From a virus, in the IMG/VR virus record IMGVR_UViG_3300021963_004546, positions 1 through 35,766 of that record: 35,766 nucleotides of DNA. One strand, written 5' to 3'. The stretch's first letter is position 1. The number at the start of each line of letters is the position of its first letter. The notes under the pieces are model-generated. The model was not told the origin of the DNA, ran no database searches, and saw only the letters and a list, made by a program, of their open reading frames with translations. The position numbers and the translations under genes are program-made. Shown here in pieces: positions 15,368 through 24,726 of this stretch.

Positions 15368-16163
15368 CAATTCTCTCCCAACGCTCAGGCACCAAGTCTT
15401 TATCATCAAGTCCTGCCTGCGGACCAAACCAATTCGTTGGTGCAATGACATGCTCTGAACCAGACAACCATGCACCCCACCAACTAAATGAACTATTCAC
15501 CATAATCTGATGAGAACACATTGACATCAAGCACATATCGTGGATATTGTCACTAGAATCAGAAACCATAAATCTATCGTCCGAAAAGAACTCTTCACTC
15601 TTTACCCAGTCAGGTTCATCAGAAAAAACAATGACGGGAAGTTCTGGAAACTTTGCCAGTGCTTTTTCATAATAACTATTGGGTTGAACTGGATGATACT
15701 TTGACTTTACAACTTGGTCTGTGCGACGAACATGTAATGAGATTGCTTTTCCATCAGGAACAATCTGGTCGAAGATTTCTTTACAAGTATTCCAAACATC
15801 ATCTCTCCACACAAAGTCTTCACGAATCTCTTGTGCGATATGAGCGAAGTATTTTTCTGACTGGAAGTATCCATAAAGATTGCGATTGTCTTCGCAGTTA
15901 TTGAATAGTTCCTCATCAAAAGTAAAACTTGCTTCCTGAACGTATGGTGCAGGAAACAGATTCACTTCTTTAACAAATGGCAACTTAAATGCCATAAAGA
16001 GTTTATGTTGATTCTCTTCATCATTAAACTCATCATCATTCTCTGGTCCAGGAGGAATACAGAAATCAAATCCACGATTTGCTGCAATACCTCTAGTGGC
16101 AGCATACTGGAACATTTGATTGCCGAAACGACCGTTTTTACCTAGGTGATTATGTCCTATCAT
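15360..16163 (-). CDS. GT11 glycosyltransferase, copy 2
   Basis: 267 aa. It shares with copy 1 (12966-13814) the start NHLG-x-x-GR-x-GNQMF, RGIAA, CIPP, the FQSEKYF segment, LHVRRTD (the last motif residue still acidic), FSDEPDWVK and NSSFSWWGAWL. The two are paralogues separated by two other transferases, so the cluster probably grew by duplication or by repeated capture. The first product residues differ enough to suggest distinct acceptors. The start overlaps the upstream gene as ATGA. Confidence 0.85.
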   Translation of the reverse strand: MIGHNHLGKNGRFGNQMFQYAATRGIAANRGFDFCIPPGPENDDEFNDEENQHKLFMAFKLPFVKEVNLFPAPYVQEASFTFDEELFNNCEDNRNLYGYFQSEKYFAHIAQEIREDFVWRDDVWNTCKEIFDQIVPDGKAISLHVRRTDQVVKSKYHPVQPNSYYEKALAKFPELPVIVFSDEPDWVKSEEFFSDDRFMVSDSSDNIHDMCLMSMCSHQIMVNSSFSWWGAWLSGSEHVIAPTNWFGPQAGLDDKDLVPERWERIDA

Positions 16164-16834
16164 AGTTGTGTTCCCTCTGGAAGAAAGAAATGAAATCCAA
16201 ATGGTTTAATGCCTTGAGTTTCTGGGAGTGGGCGTTCGTGTGAGAATCTTGCTGCAACCTCAATTGGTGCAATCTTACATCCAAGTGCTTCATAGATATG
16301 GCGATTATGAACGCAGATATTACCATCCTCTGAAGTAAAACCTACATCCATATGCTTATAGAAGTCTCCCCAATTCACATCAAAATGAATGTATGCGTGT
16401 TTAGGAACATCTAACAGTTTCTTGCTGCGGAAAGAAAATCCACCGTTTCCAACACGATGGGGTTTTCCCCAAGGGTCCAGGTAAGCGTCTTTTGCAAGAG
16501 CCCAAGGTGCTCCAATGTAATCATAGTTAAACCAATCATTGTCCCATTTCTCCGGGTTAATCACAAAACCATCGGGTTGGACTAACAAACAATAGTCTGT
16601 ATCAATATGATTCGTCAGATTATAAAGACAATAATAGTTGTAATCGTGTATGGATTTAATCTCATAACACTTCGAAAACTCAATACCCTCTGGAAGATTA
16701 CCAGGGTCTTCGTGAGTGATGAGTTTAACTGCACCATACTTAATGCTCTTCATACTGTGCTTCAGAGCAAAAAGAGCACCTTCTACATTGTTTGATGAGA
16801 TGCAGAATAATGTTACATTCGGTAGTTCAATCAT
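16160..16834 (-). CDS. DUF5672-like protein, probable glycosyltransferase
   Basis: 224 aa. VTLFCISSNNVEGALFALKH at the start, CLLVQPDGFVINPEKW, then YDYIGAPW and GNGGFSFRSKKLLD are the pattern of DUF5672 proteins, found in LPS and capsule clusters and related in fold to GT-A enzymes. The Q-P-D-G element may replace the D-x-D motif. The substrate is unknown. Both ends overlap neighbours by ATGA. Confidence 0.7.
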   Translation of the reverse strand: MIELPNVTLFCISSNNVEGALFALKHSMKSIKYGAVKLITHEDPGNLPEGIEFSKCYEIKSIHDYNYYCLYNLTNHIDTDYCLLVQPDGFVINPEKWDNDWFNYDYIGAPWALAKDAYLDPWGKPHRVGNGGFSFRSKKLLDVPKHAYIHFDVNWGDFYKHMDVGFTSEDGNICVHNRHIYEALGCKIAPIEVAARFSHERPLPETQGIKPFGFHFFLPEGTQL

Positions 16835-17766
16835 AAATCACCTTCATAGATATTGGATGTTACTTTATATTCTTCCCATTCTACCCTACATTCATTGGGT
16901 GTGAAAAGTTTTCCCTGCCTATCCATATAGTGCGTGGGATAATTATATATGCTGCAACCAAGAGACCACCAACCCTGTGAGCGGTTAAAGTCAAACCAAT
17001 ACTTGGGAGCAATACAATACTCTAAAGTCTCACTCAACCACAGAGGCCAACAAGCAAATGTTGATGCGCCACAGATGACATGCTTTGCATTCTTGAGTGC
17101 TACGAAATCCCAAGCAACGCTGTCGTGATAGGCAGGATACTCTGGAAGAACTTGATTAGCAGTTTTAACATCTTCAGTCACAATCGCAAATTCCATCTTG
17201 GGATTGTGTGCCACCATTGCTTTGATTGCATTGTCATAATAAGACCGTGGCAACCAACATCCAGCATTTCCAATCATATCACTGCCACGGAAATTGATGA
17301 TGCAAACATTATCTCCGTAAGTATCTGTATGTTCGTAATCTGGTTTAACTCTCAACCAATCTTTAACTAAATCAAGTTTGTCATAGAAATAATCTTCAGA
17401 CTGAAAGAGTCCATCAATTTTGGTGTTGTCAGGAACCAAAAGAAGATTCTTATCCGTCAAACGAATATCAGTCCCCAACCTAGGGTCAGTGTGCTTGCCG
17501 TGGCGATACTCCACATAATAGTTCTCAATACCCTTTGGAAGTTCTGTAGGAGGGCCGCCAGGAGGACTAGAACCACCAACAACCTCACATCCAAGGTCCA
17601 GGTCCATAAAATAGACACCCTCACTGTTAAAGCGTGGGTCTCCAAGATTCTCTCTACCAGAGATGCCAAACTCATAACCAAGATTATGAGCCAACATTCT
17701 GGTTGTTACATAAGCAAAGAGTTGATTACCAAATCCTTGCCCGTGATAAAGTTCGGTAATAATCAT
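16831..17766 (-). CDS. GT11-like glycosyltransferase, divergent
   Basis: 311 aa. GQGFGNQLFAYVTTRMLAHN is the GT11 first motif and INFRGSDMIGNAGCW replaces H-x-R-R-G-D. GASTFACWPLWLSET stands where other members have NSS-x-SWWGAWL, so it is a distant relative of the two other GT11 copies. A Pro/Gly-rich loop (GGSSPPGGPPTE) near residue 64 is an insertion. It probably uses a GDP-sugar donor. ATGA overlaps on both sides. Confidence 0.7.
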   Translation of the reverse strand: MIITELYHGQGFGNQLFAYVTTRMLAHNLGYEFGISGRENLGDPRFNSEGVYFMDLDLGCEVVGGSSPPGGPPTELPKGIENYYVEYRHGKHTDPRLGTDIRLTDKNLLLVPDNTKIDGLFQSEDYFYDKLDLVKDWLRVKPDYEHTDTYGDNVCIINFRGSDMIGNAGCWLPRSYYDNAIKAMVAHNPKMEFAIVTEDVKTANQVLPEYPAYHDSVAWDFVALKNAKHVICGASTFACWPLWLSETLEYCIAPKYWFDFNRSQGWWSLGCSIYNYPTHYMDRQGKLFTPNECRVEWEEYKVTSNIYEGDL

Positions 17767-18488
17767 GCTACTAACACCTTCATTGTATCTGCCACTTCAT
17801 AATTACACATCCAAATTGTATATAATGCTCGTTCAATCATATGACTTTCTCCAGATAGTTGTGCGTGTGCTACAAATGTTCTTAAGTTTTGATAGAAGAC
17901 TTTATCATACTTAAGAATATAATCTCTGGGTACGATATAGTTTGTTCCTGGTGCAAATCTTACATATCTTGGAAGAACGGGATTCTTAAAACAAAACAAC
18001 ATAAACTCATTATAAGATTTGAAATACTGACTTGGATGGTCTGGAGTATTCAAATACCAACTGTTATTTGTTTCCATCCAACCACCATCAGGAGAAAGCA
18101 TCGCATATCCATTTTGCAATGCTGGTTGTTCTAAATCATGGAAAGTCCATTCCTCTACAGGACAAAAACATTTGCTATTAATAATCTTGTCAAAGAACTC
18201 TTGTGTGACATGACGACCAACCGTATTTCCTTTAATGAAAGCAGTCACTGGAGGTAATACATTGTAATTGTCAATAATAAAAGTCATATAGTCATAAATG
18301 TTATAACCATTTGATGATGTATTGACGATATTATAGTTTGGATATTTTTGTTTTAATCCTGATGGTTTGACGATTACATCCTTATAAGAACCACCATTCC
18401 AGGTTTTATCATAGATGATATGTGGATTGCGATAATTCTTAACCCACTCCAAGTCATTGTCATAACTTGAGATGCAAAGAAAATTCAT
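17763..18488 (-). CDS. DUF3431-like protein
   Basis: 241 aa. Elements DNDLEWVKNYRNPHIIYDKT, SNGYNIYDYMTFIIDNYN, VTAFIKGNTVGRHV and RYVRFAPGTNYIVPRDYI match the layout of DUF3431 proteins (aspartate-rich start, Y-x-x-x-I-I-D-x-Y, F-x-x-G, APG-x-x-x-V-x-R). Such proteins occur in glycan clusters and are thought to be glycosyltransferases, but no activity is established. ATGA overlaps on both sides. Confidence 0.6.
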   Translation of the reverse strand: MNFLCISSYDNDLEWVKNYRNPHIIYDKTWNGGSYKDVIVKPSGLKQKYPNYNIVNTSSNGYNIYDYMTFIIDNYNVLPPVTAFIKGNTVGRHVTQEFFDKIINSKCFCPVEEWTFHDLEQPALQNGYAMLSPDGGWMETNNSWYLNTPDHPSQYFKSYNEFMLFCFKNPVLPRYVRFAPGTNYIVPRDYILKYDKVFYQNLRTFVAHAQLSGESHMIERALYTIWMCNYEVADTMKVLVA

Positions 18489-19420
18489 TGAGACAGACTA
18501 TCTTCTACAATTTTATCAAAGAAATATGGAAGAGTCAATGAACTCAAATCCATCGTTTGTGCTTGTTGATAAAGATTATCATTTTCAATTAGAAGTTCTT
18601 CCGTGACTTCTGAATAATGATTTACAAACAACACGGGCAAATCTTTATACAGTTCCTCAAGATATGGATGCCTCTTCATCACAGGAACACGCCTCATATA
18701 AAGAACTTCCCAATTGCGATGACAATCAATTGCATTACCTCTGGGACAAATCATAAACTTGGATTGTGATAGGTTGTATAGAAAGACTGAAAAAGAAACT
18801 CTTTGTTCGTGAACTTCCGCCCAGGATTGATTGCGGAACAAATCTTTTACACCAACTCTTTCCGAATGAGAACCTTCATTATGACTGACATACAAAAGTC
18901 CAGGAGGATTAGACGGAAGACTTTTCATTGCAGATGTAATATCTTCTATTCTTCTGTCATCAGGAGACATTCTTCTCTGCAATCCATATGGAGCAGGAAT
19001 GACTTTACCTCCGTGAGACACAGCATTGACAGCAGAAACACACAAAACATTATCAGGCATAGCCTCAAAGATATATTCATCAATTGGAGTATCTTCCAGA
19101 TTAGTGAAGATGATAAACTTCATATCTGGAAAATTTCCACACAGTCTTAATAAGTCGCTTTTGGAGTGTAAAGAGTCAATATAAGGTCTATCTGCCTCAC
19201 TAACTTCTTTAATATACCTTTTGTATAAACGAATATTATCAATAAACAAAGTCATATAATTACGACTTTTCTTTACCTCAAATAATTTACTCACAAACTC
19301 AACATTAGTAAGATTTGCATCTTTCATAAATGAGGTGTAGATATTACCCCATTGACCTGACTGGTCTCCAAAAGAATAATCACAAAGTTTAGAAAGTGCT
19401 ACACCCTCAATCAATTCCAT
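18485..19420 (-). CDS. Exostosin-like glycosyltransferase
   Basis: 311 aa. The C-terminal half has FMICPRGNAIDCHRNWEVLY followed by MRRVPVMKRHPYLEELYKDLPVL. This is the P-x-G-x(5)-R-x-x-E-x-L-x-x-x-x-x-P-V pattern of exostosin (GT47) and related GT-B enzymes. The N-terminal half has no clear motif. Donor unknown. Its start overlaps the GT17 gene by 10 bases. Confidence 0.65.
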   Translation of the reverse strand: MELIEGVALSKLCDYSFGDQSGQWGNIYTSFMKDANLTNVEFVSKLFEVKKSRNYMTLFIDNIRLYKRYIKEVSEADRPYIDSLHSKSDLLRLCGNFPDMKFIIFTNLEDTPIDEYIFEAMPDNVLCVSAVNAVSHGGKVIPAPYGLQRRMSPDDRRIEDITSAMKSLPSNPPGLLYVSHNEGSHSERVGVKDLFRNQSWAEVHEQRVSFSVFLYNLSQSKFMICPRGNAIDCHRNWEVLYMRRVPVMKRHPYLEELYKDLPVLFVNHYSEVTEELLIENDNLYQQAQTMDLSSLTLPYFFDKIVEDSLSQ

Positions 19421-20268
19421 GGTTTAATTAAATCAATATACTTCTCTTGATTTTGTTGAATATATTCTGGGAATGTATCATCAATCGGAACAACTTCTAA
19501 ACGATTTGCGCGTCCCAGTGGGTCAAGTCCCATATCAATTCTCTCTTCCATATTATCGGTATTGGATGAGATATTATTTTCTGTGTGTTCGTAAGAAGCA
19601 AGTTTGAGACGCACATTATCTGCATCGCCCAAGAAACTAAAGTGCCATCCAGCATTTTCAACTTGATAAGCCTGTCTCCAGTCTGTGCGAAGTCTATCTA
19701 CAGTCGTGGTCTTCAGGTGCTTAAAGGTGCAGAGACGAGTGCCTTTCCAATTCTCTTGATACAGATAGTTCAGTTTAAAGTAAAATGCACGACACAGAGC
19801 AACATAATTGTGTGATGGGTCAAACCAATCCAGGTCTTCAATCACATAGGGATTGATAATCTCATCAGCATCACTTGTCATCACAATGTCATCATCAGAT
19901 GCACCTGCTTTGACAAGACCATAAGCACTACACTCACGATTATAAACAGCACGTTGGAAACGAATAGGTAAATCAATATAGCGTGTTCCACTTTCGTCTG
20001 TACTGCTATAGTCAGTATGGAAAGGTTTCTTTACCATATAATCACTGAAGTCATCGGGAATTGTTTCAGTAATATTGTGGATGATTTTATCATTGAACTT
20101 TCCAAAACGGTCTTTATTCTCTTGATAATACAATGGTTTCTCATTTCCACTCACAGTGAAAGGAGATTCAGTCAGAACAAAATAATCCACAACATCATTC
20201 AAAATATTGAGACGAAGTTCTAACAAATCTAATTCGTTAAAGAAAATAAATGAATCAAATACTTTCAT
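19411..20268 (-). CDS. Glycosyltransferase family 17
   Basis: 285 aa. The start FDSFIFFNELDLLELRLNIL followed by NDVVDYFVLTESPFTVSGNEKP is the signature of GT17 (beta-1,4-N-acetylglucosaminyltransferase family). VMTSDADEIINP holds the D-x-D motif, and HFSFLGD is also conserved. By family it should transfer N-acetylglucosamine, though the donor of bacterial and phage members is mostly unproven. It begins 3 bases after the FkbM-like gene. Confidence 0.83.
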   Translation of the reverse strand: MKVFDSFIFFNELDLLELRLNILNDVVDYFVLTESPFTVSGNEKPLYYQENKDRFGKFNDKIIHNITETIPDDFSDYMVKKPFHTDYSSTDESGTRYIDLPIRFQRAVYNRECSAYGLVKAGASDDDIVMTSDADEIINPYVIEDLDWFDPSHNYVALCRAFYFKLNYLYQENWKGTRLCTFKHLKTTTVDRLRTDWRQAYQVENAGWHFSFLGDADNVRLKLASYEHTENNISSNTDNMEERIDMGLDPLGRANRLEVVPIDDTFPEYIQQNQEKYIDLIKPWN

Positions 20269-20271
20269 CGG

Positions 20272-20961
20272 TCAGTCCTTTAATACGCAGGTGATTGCTT
20301 CTTTTGCCAGTCTTCCAACTTGCTTAAATTTAGATACGATTTCAGCATCCACAACTTGGGGGTCTACATACCAATCCTCATACGGATTACCTTCATTAGC
20401 AACATTTCTAACAACCAGTTCATAACCACGAGACTGTAAGAATCTCATTGCTTCTTCTTGGCAATCTGGACCTTCACGGTAAATATCAGTTTCATAGGTA
20501 ATTACAGAAAAACGATAATCATCATGTGGAAGTTGCAACAGTGCATTCAGTGTTTGTTGTGCTGGTTCAATATCAACTTGCAAGTAATCAATTTGCTTGG
20601 GAAAATTATTATCTTCAAAAATTTTCTTGTAGTCTGCGGTCGTTGCATCTTCGCATAAACAAGAATTTTTACGAAGACTATTATAAAAATCCACAGCAGT
20701 TTGAATGATTTCAAAAGAAACTCCTCTCCACCCAAATTGAGTCTCAAGCAAATAACTATTGTTGATGACTACAGGATGGTCGCCACCAATTTCCACATAG
20801 GTTCCATTCTTCTTACCATTCAACATACTCAACACAAACATATCTTGGAATGCTTGTGAATAGTTGTTCTCAATATCTTCAGACCCAACAAACTGATGAC
20901 GCAGTTTGTCAAAGTCACTCTTAAAATATCTACCGCAGTTTGGGAATGTAAAATCGCTCAT
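20272..20961 (-). CDS. FkbM-like SAM methyltransferase
   Basis: 229 aa. SQAFQDMFVLSMLNGKKNGT leads into YVEIGGDHPVVINNSYLLE, the FkbM motif I with the typical N-N-S/T-x-x-L-E, then RGVSFEI as the end of strand 2 and IDYLQVDIEPAQQTLNAL. FkbM members O-methylate sugars and polyketides. The start overlaps the epimerase stop as TAATG (20959-20963). Confidence 0.8.
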   Translation of the reverse strand: MSDFTFPNCGRYFKSDFDKLRHQFVGSEDIENNYSQAFQDMFVLSMLNGKKNGTYVEIGGDHPVVINNSYLLETQFGWRGVSFEIIQTAVDFYNSLRKNSCLCEDATTADYKKIFEDNNFPKQIDYLQVDIEPAQQTLNALLQLPHDDYRFSVITYETDIYREGPDCQEEAMRFLQSRGYELVVRNVANEGNPYEDWYVDPQVVDAEIVSKFKQVGRLAKEAITCVLKD

Positions 20962-21953
20962 TAGTTTTTCCAGTAGTCGTAAATGTCCTTGGTTACTTCA
21001 TATTCCATACTCTTCACTTTTCTATTAGGTTGTTTCATTGCCCAAACAAACATACTCTCAATCAATTCATCAAGTTGAGTTTCATCTCTAAAGTCTAACA
21101 TGGTTTTTGCTTTTGTATGGTCGCAATAAGCATGTTTGACTTCATGGCGTGGTTCTCCATGTTCGATAGGAACTTCATAACCATACCGTTTAGCAATTAC
21201 CTGAACTGATTGTGCGACTTGATTTAGAGTAAAGTGTTTATCTGCACCAATATTAAAGATTTCATTATCATAATCCGTCAGCAGTTTATCAAACGGTTCC
21301 ATATAATAACGAATGTCAGAAAAAGCACGAGTCTGCTCTCCATCACCATACACCAAAATAGGTTGTCCGTTGATTGCTTTACGGATAAAAATACCAATCA
21401 CATTTCTGTATCGGTCCCAAATGTTTTGATAAATGCCAAGAACATTATGAGGACGGACAATATTATACCGAAGACCAAACTGTTCGTGTGCCAGTTTTAA
21501 ATCACACTCTACAGCATACTTGGCAATCCCATAAGGGTCAATTGGTTGAGGTCTCTTATCTTCTGTAAATGGAGGTTCTTGCTCTCCATACACAGCCATA
21601 CTAGATGTGAAGATAAATTTGGTGTTATGAGTAATACATTCGTTAATCAGGTTTGCAGAGCAGACAAGATTATTGCGATAATTAAAATTACGAATGAATG
21701 GAGATAATCCCTCTGCAGCATAAGCAGCAAAATGAAGCAGCACATCTGGATTGTGCTCTTCAAACAATTCAACAACTTTCTTTCTCTTCTCCAAATTAAA
21801 CTTTGCAAAAGTGAAGTTTTCTGCTGATGGGACAAATGCTTTATATCCTCCAGAAAGGTCATCAATACCAACAACATGATGACCGTTTTCTAGAAGATGT
21901 CGTGTATAATTTGCGCCTAGAAGACCAGCGCATCCAGTTACAAATATTTTCAT
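20961..21953 (-). CDS. NAD-dependent sugar epimerase, GalE-like SDR
   Basis: 330 aa. Extended SDR: NAD loop VTGCAGLLGANYTRHLLENG, DDLSGG, FHAA-type LLHFAAYAAEG, the active-site FTSSMAVYGEQ and DPYGIAKYAVE with Tyr-x-x-x-Lys, and RPHNVLGIYQN. The order and the NLINECI region are those of UDP-glucose 4-epimerases and close relatives. It probably inverts C4 of a UDP- or dTDP-sugar. The loop has Cys-Ala in place of Gly-Ala-Gly, a small deviation. Confidence 0.82.
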   Translation of the reverse strand: MKIFVTGCAGLLGANYTRHLLENGHHVVGIDDLSGGYKAFVPSAENFTFAKFNLEKRKKVVELFEEHNPDVLLHFAAYAAEGLSPFIRNFNYRNNLVCSANLINECITHNTKFIFTSSMAVYGEQEPPFTEDKRPQPIDPYGIAKYAVECDLKLAHEQFGLRYNIVRPHNVLGIYQNIWDRYRNVIGIFIRKAINGQPILVYGDGEQTRAFSDIRYYMEPFDKLLTDYDNEIFNIGADKHFTLNQVAQSVQVIAKRYGYEVPIEHGEPRHEVKHAYCDHTKAKTMLDFRDETQLDELIESMFVWAMKQPNRKVKSMEYEVTKDIYDYWKN

Positions 21954-22777
21954 TCTGGTAATTGATAGTCTAACATTAACTTTCTTTGTGTTGCATCATT
22001 TTTCCAACTGCATGGATAGACTGGAATATAATCTTTCAGTTCTACCTCATAGACAGTCACATCTGTATCGTATAGCATAGAACAATTCAGGTGCTCCGTC
22101 AAGTAAGCATTGGATGTAAAAAGATTTTGAATATTGTGAGAGCATAGTGCTGCAGAAACTGCAAATGTTCCGACACCTGATGTTGCAAGATTTTTTGCAG
22201 CAAGCAATGTTGCATAATCTTCAACAACAGACAGTGATTGGAACTTCAATCTCTCAATCTTTTGTAGTTCTGGAACCACGGGATTGTTGCTGTTTGGTTC
22301 TACAACGACAATCACATTTTTAAAGTCGTCAATTAATGCAAGATAATATGAGAGTGGATTCTGAACATAGTTGTGTGGTTTTTCATATTCTCTTTCAATA
22401 ATGTCACCACCACGAATATGAATCACTAAAGTATCCTCATCAAAGGGTTCCATTGTTGGAACTTTGAGATGTGGTTGAATGTAGTTCTTACATACTCTAC
22501 GCATATTTGCATAGACTTGCTCTTTGCTAATGCCAATTTCATTGCCACCTTCTAGAGTTCCATTATCACAGTGAACTGTGGGTTCCCAGTTATAAAATTT
22601 ACCCTCAACATGCTGACCGTCTTCACCAAAGTTATAACCAAACTTACCAATGATGTCGTGGTCTAGTCTCTGTTCGAAAGTATGCTTACGACTTTCTGCA
22701 AGCATTAAACAATTTGCAGTCTGTTGAATATTATTTCCAACTCTTCCAGCCCAATGAGAAACAGAATATCGCATCAC
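21950..22777 (-). CDS. Fucosyltransferase-like glycosyltransferase
   Basis: 275 aa. SHWAGRVGNNIQQTANCL resembles the G-R-x-G-N-x-x-Q start of GT11 and related GT-B fucosyltransferases, and LVIHIRGGDIIERE is the donor-binding H-x-R-G-G-D motif. SGVGTFAVSAALCSHN stands near the end, where GT11 has its Ser-rich motif. This is the fourth gene of the broader family in the cluster. Specificity is unknown. ATGA overlaps on both sides. Confidence 0.65.
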   Translation of the reverse strand: MMRYSVSHWAGRVGNNIQQTANCLMLAESRKHTFEQRLDHDIIGKFGYNFGEDGQHVEGKFYNWEPTVHCDNGTLEGGNEIGISKEQVYANMRRVCKNYIQPHLKVPTMEPFDEDTLVIHIRGGDIIEREYEKPHNYVQNPLSYYLALIDDFKNVIVVVEPNSNNPVVPELQKIERLKFQSLSVVEDYATLLAAKNLATSGVGTFAVSAALCSHNIQNLFTSNAYLTEHLNCSMLYDTDVTVYEVELKDYIPVYPCSWKNDATQRKLMLDYQLPE

Positions 22778-23625
22778 TCATACTCCTTTCTCATCTCTTC
22801 AAAGACTTTAGCAATACCTTGGTCCAAAGAAGTCTTTGGCATCCACCATCCAGTAATATACAGGTCTGCTTCGTTTCTCTTGTCCATCTGAACACTGTCT
22901 TTTGCAACTCCTGGTTTGATTTTGACATCATCCCTACCAATCCGATTGAACTGTCCTTGAATCATTTCAGCAACAGACTTGATTGAATCATTACGGAAAG
23001 AGGTGATGTGAAGTGGGTCAGTAGGTTTGAAATCTGAATAGCAGTTCATCACTGTCTCCAGACCTTCGCAGCAATCTTCTGCATAAAGAAACTGACGCTC
23101 TTCTGTGCCATCAGTCATCATCTCAAACTCACCTTCCTCAAATCCTTTACGGATGAAGTCAGTAATAACATGAGACTTTTCTTGGTCCTTCTCTACACCA
23201 TAAACATTCCAGAACTTAACAGTTAATCCACCAAGAGTTTGAGTATAAAGTTCTCCAACACGCTTTAGAACACCATAAGGAGAGTAACTCATATTACTCA
23301 TTTGCGATGAAGCAAACACAAATGGCTTACGATACTCTGCAAGATACTGAAAGACATTCACCATTAGTCTTGCATTGTTATTGATGAAATCATAGGTATG
23401 TTGATACTTCTTCAAGTATCGAGAACCACCAACATCAAATGCAAGGAAAAATACAAAATCACATACCCGAATGTCGTGCATCAATTTGATGTTCGGAATC
23501 TTGGTGAGGTCTTGTTCCTCACCATTCACAACATCAAACTCTGTAACATCGTGCCCCTTGTCACGAAGATACTCTGTCAGATATGCACCAATCTGACCAC
23601 CAGAACCAAGAATGACTACTTTCAT
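22774..23625 (-). CDS. NAD-dependent epimerase/dehydratase (SDR)
   Basis: 283 aa. NAD loop VVILGSGGQIGAYLTEYLRD, active-site FVFASSQMSNMSYSPYGVLKRVGE with Ser and Tyr-x-x-x-Lys, and FWNVYGVEKDQEKSHV. The mid-part FFLAFDVGGSRYLKKYQ recalls GDP-mannose epimerase-like SDRs. The exact substrate cannot be read. It overlaps the GDP-mannose-3,5-epimerase-like gene by ATGA, so the two may act in sequence. Confidence 0.78.
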   Translation of the reverse strand: MKVVILGSGGQIGAYLTEYLRDKGHDVTEFDVVNGEEQDLTKIPNIKLMHDIRVCDFVFFLAFDVGGSRYLKKYQHTYDFINNNARLMVNVFQYLAEYRKPFVFASSQMSNMSYSPYGVLKRVGELYTQTLGGLTVKFWNVYGVEKDQEKSHVITDFIRKGFEEGEFEMMTDGTEERQFLYAEDCCEGLETVMNCYSDFKPTDPLHITSFRNDSIKSVAEMIQGQFNRIGRDDVKIKPGVAKDSVQMDKRNEADLYITGWWMPKTSLDQGIAKVFEEMRKEYE

Positions 23626-24701
23626 ACTCTTTGTAATAGTTTATCTGTCGTTTCCTGAATCAACATCTGCGATTCAATCCAGTAATATGTTTTACGAATA
23701 CCTTCTTCAAGAGTTTGTGAATAGTCCCAACCAAGTTTTTCACGAATCAAATCGTTGTTAGAGTTGCGACCACGCACACCTAGAGGAGCATCAAGTTTGT
23801 GTTGCTTCTCTATAGTTTTACCTGCAACTTTAGCAGCAGTATCTACCAGTTGATTAATTGTCACCATCTCTTCAGAACCAATATTCACTGGTCCAATAAA
23901 GTCGGAGTCCATCAGTCTCCGCGTTGCTTCGACGCATTCATCAACGAACAAGAAGGAACGAGTCTGTAACCCGTCTCCCCACACTTCGATGGTTCCACCT
24001 TCCTCTGGAAGTTCGGCAACTTTACGGCAGATTGCTGCAGGGGCTTTTTCACGACCACCTTGCCAGGTTCCTTCGGGACCGAAAATATTGTGGTAGCGAG
24101 CAACCCTAACTGGAATGCCATAATTGCGATGATAGGCAAAATACAGTCTCTCTGAAAAAAGTTTTTCCCATCCGTATTCGGAGTCTGGGTTTGCTGGATA
24201 CGCGGACTCTTCACGACAGTCGGGATTATCAGGGTCAAGTTGATTGTGCTCTGGATACATACACGCTGAACCAGAATAGAAGATTTTTGTCTTATTAACT
24301 TCTTTCAAATCATTCAGTTGTTTCTGTGCTTCAAGAACATTCAGGTTAATCTGAACGGAGTTATGCATAATGTCTGCGTCATTCTCTCCAGTGAAAACAA
24401 AACCTGCACCACCCATATCAGCAGCGAACTGATAGATTTCATCAAAAGGTTCAATGAACTTATCAAGAATTGAATGATAGTAATTACCTCTATATCCAGC
24501 AAAACGGATACAACGACGAACTGTATTCAGGTCTCGCAAATCTCCCTGAACAAATTCGTGTGCTTCCGTTTCAGAAAACTCTGGGCGCTTTAAATCAACA
24601 CCACGAACCCAATAACCTTCGGAACGCAGTTTTTTTACCATATGACTTCCAATAAAGCCACCAGCACCAAGCACAAGTGCTGTCTTCTTATATTCACTCA
24701 T
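23622..24701 (-). CDS. gme: GDP-mannose 3,5-epimerase-like SDR
   Basis: 359 aa. The protein follows plant GDP-mannose 3,5-epimerase closely: GAGGFIGSHMVKKL, FAADMGGAGFV, SGSACMYPEHNQLD with the catalytic Cys, YGWEKLFSE with Tyr-x-x-x-Lys, YHNIFGPEGTWQGGREKAPA with the second catalytic Lys, WGDGLQTRSFLFVDECVE, NIGSEEMVTINQL and GVRGRNSNN. The plant enzyme converts GDP-D-mannose to GDP-L-galactose and some GDP-L-gulose. All catalytic residues I know are kept, so the same reaction is likely. A TTGCAA/TATAAT promoter lies just upstream. Confidence 0.85.
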   Translation of the reverse strand: MSEYKKTALVLGAGGFIGSHMVKKLRSEGYWVRGVDLKRPEFSETEAHEFVQGDLRDLNTVRRCIRFAGYRGNYYHSILDKFIEPFDEIYQFAADMGGAGFVFTGENDADIMHNSVQINLNVLEAQKQLNDLKEVNKTKIFYSGSACMYPEHNQLDPDNPDCREESAYPANPDSEYGWEKLFSERLYFAYHRNYGIPVRVARYHNIFGPEGTWQGGREKAPAAICRKVAELPEEGGTIEVWGDGLQTRSFLFVDECVEATRRLMDSDFIGPVNIGSEEMVTINQLVDTAAKVAGKTIEKQHKLDAPLGVRGRNSNNDLIREKLGWDYSQTLEEGIRKTYYWIESQMLIQETTDKLLQRV

Positions 24702-24726
24702 AGAAAAGTATTCACTCCTAGTATAT

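Noticed and set aside
22774-23625. Calling this SDR a GDP-fucose synthase
   Set aside because: It lacks the recognisable order of fucose synthase motifs, and no GDP-mannose 4,6-dehydratase is present to supply a substrate.
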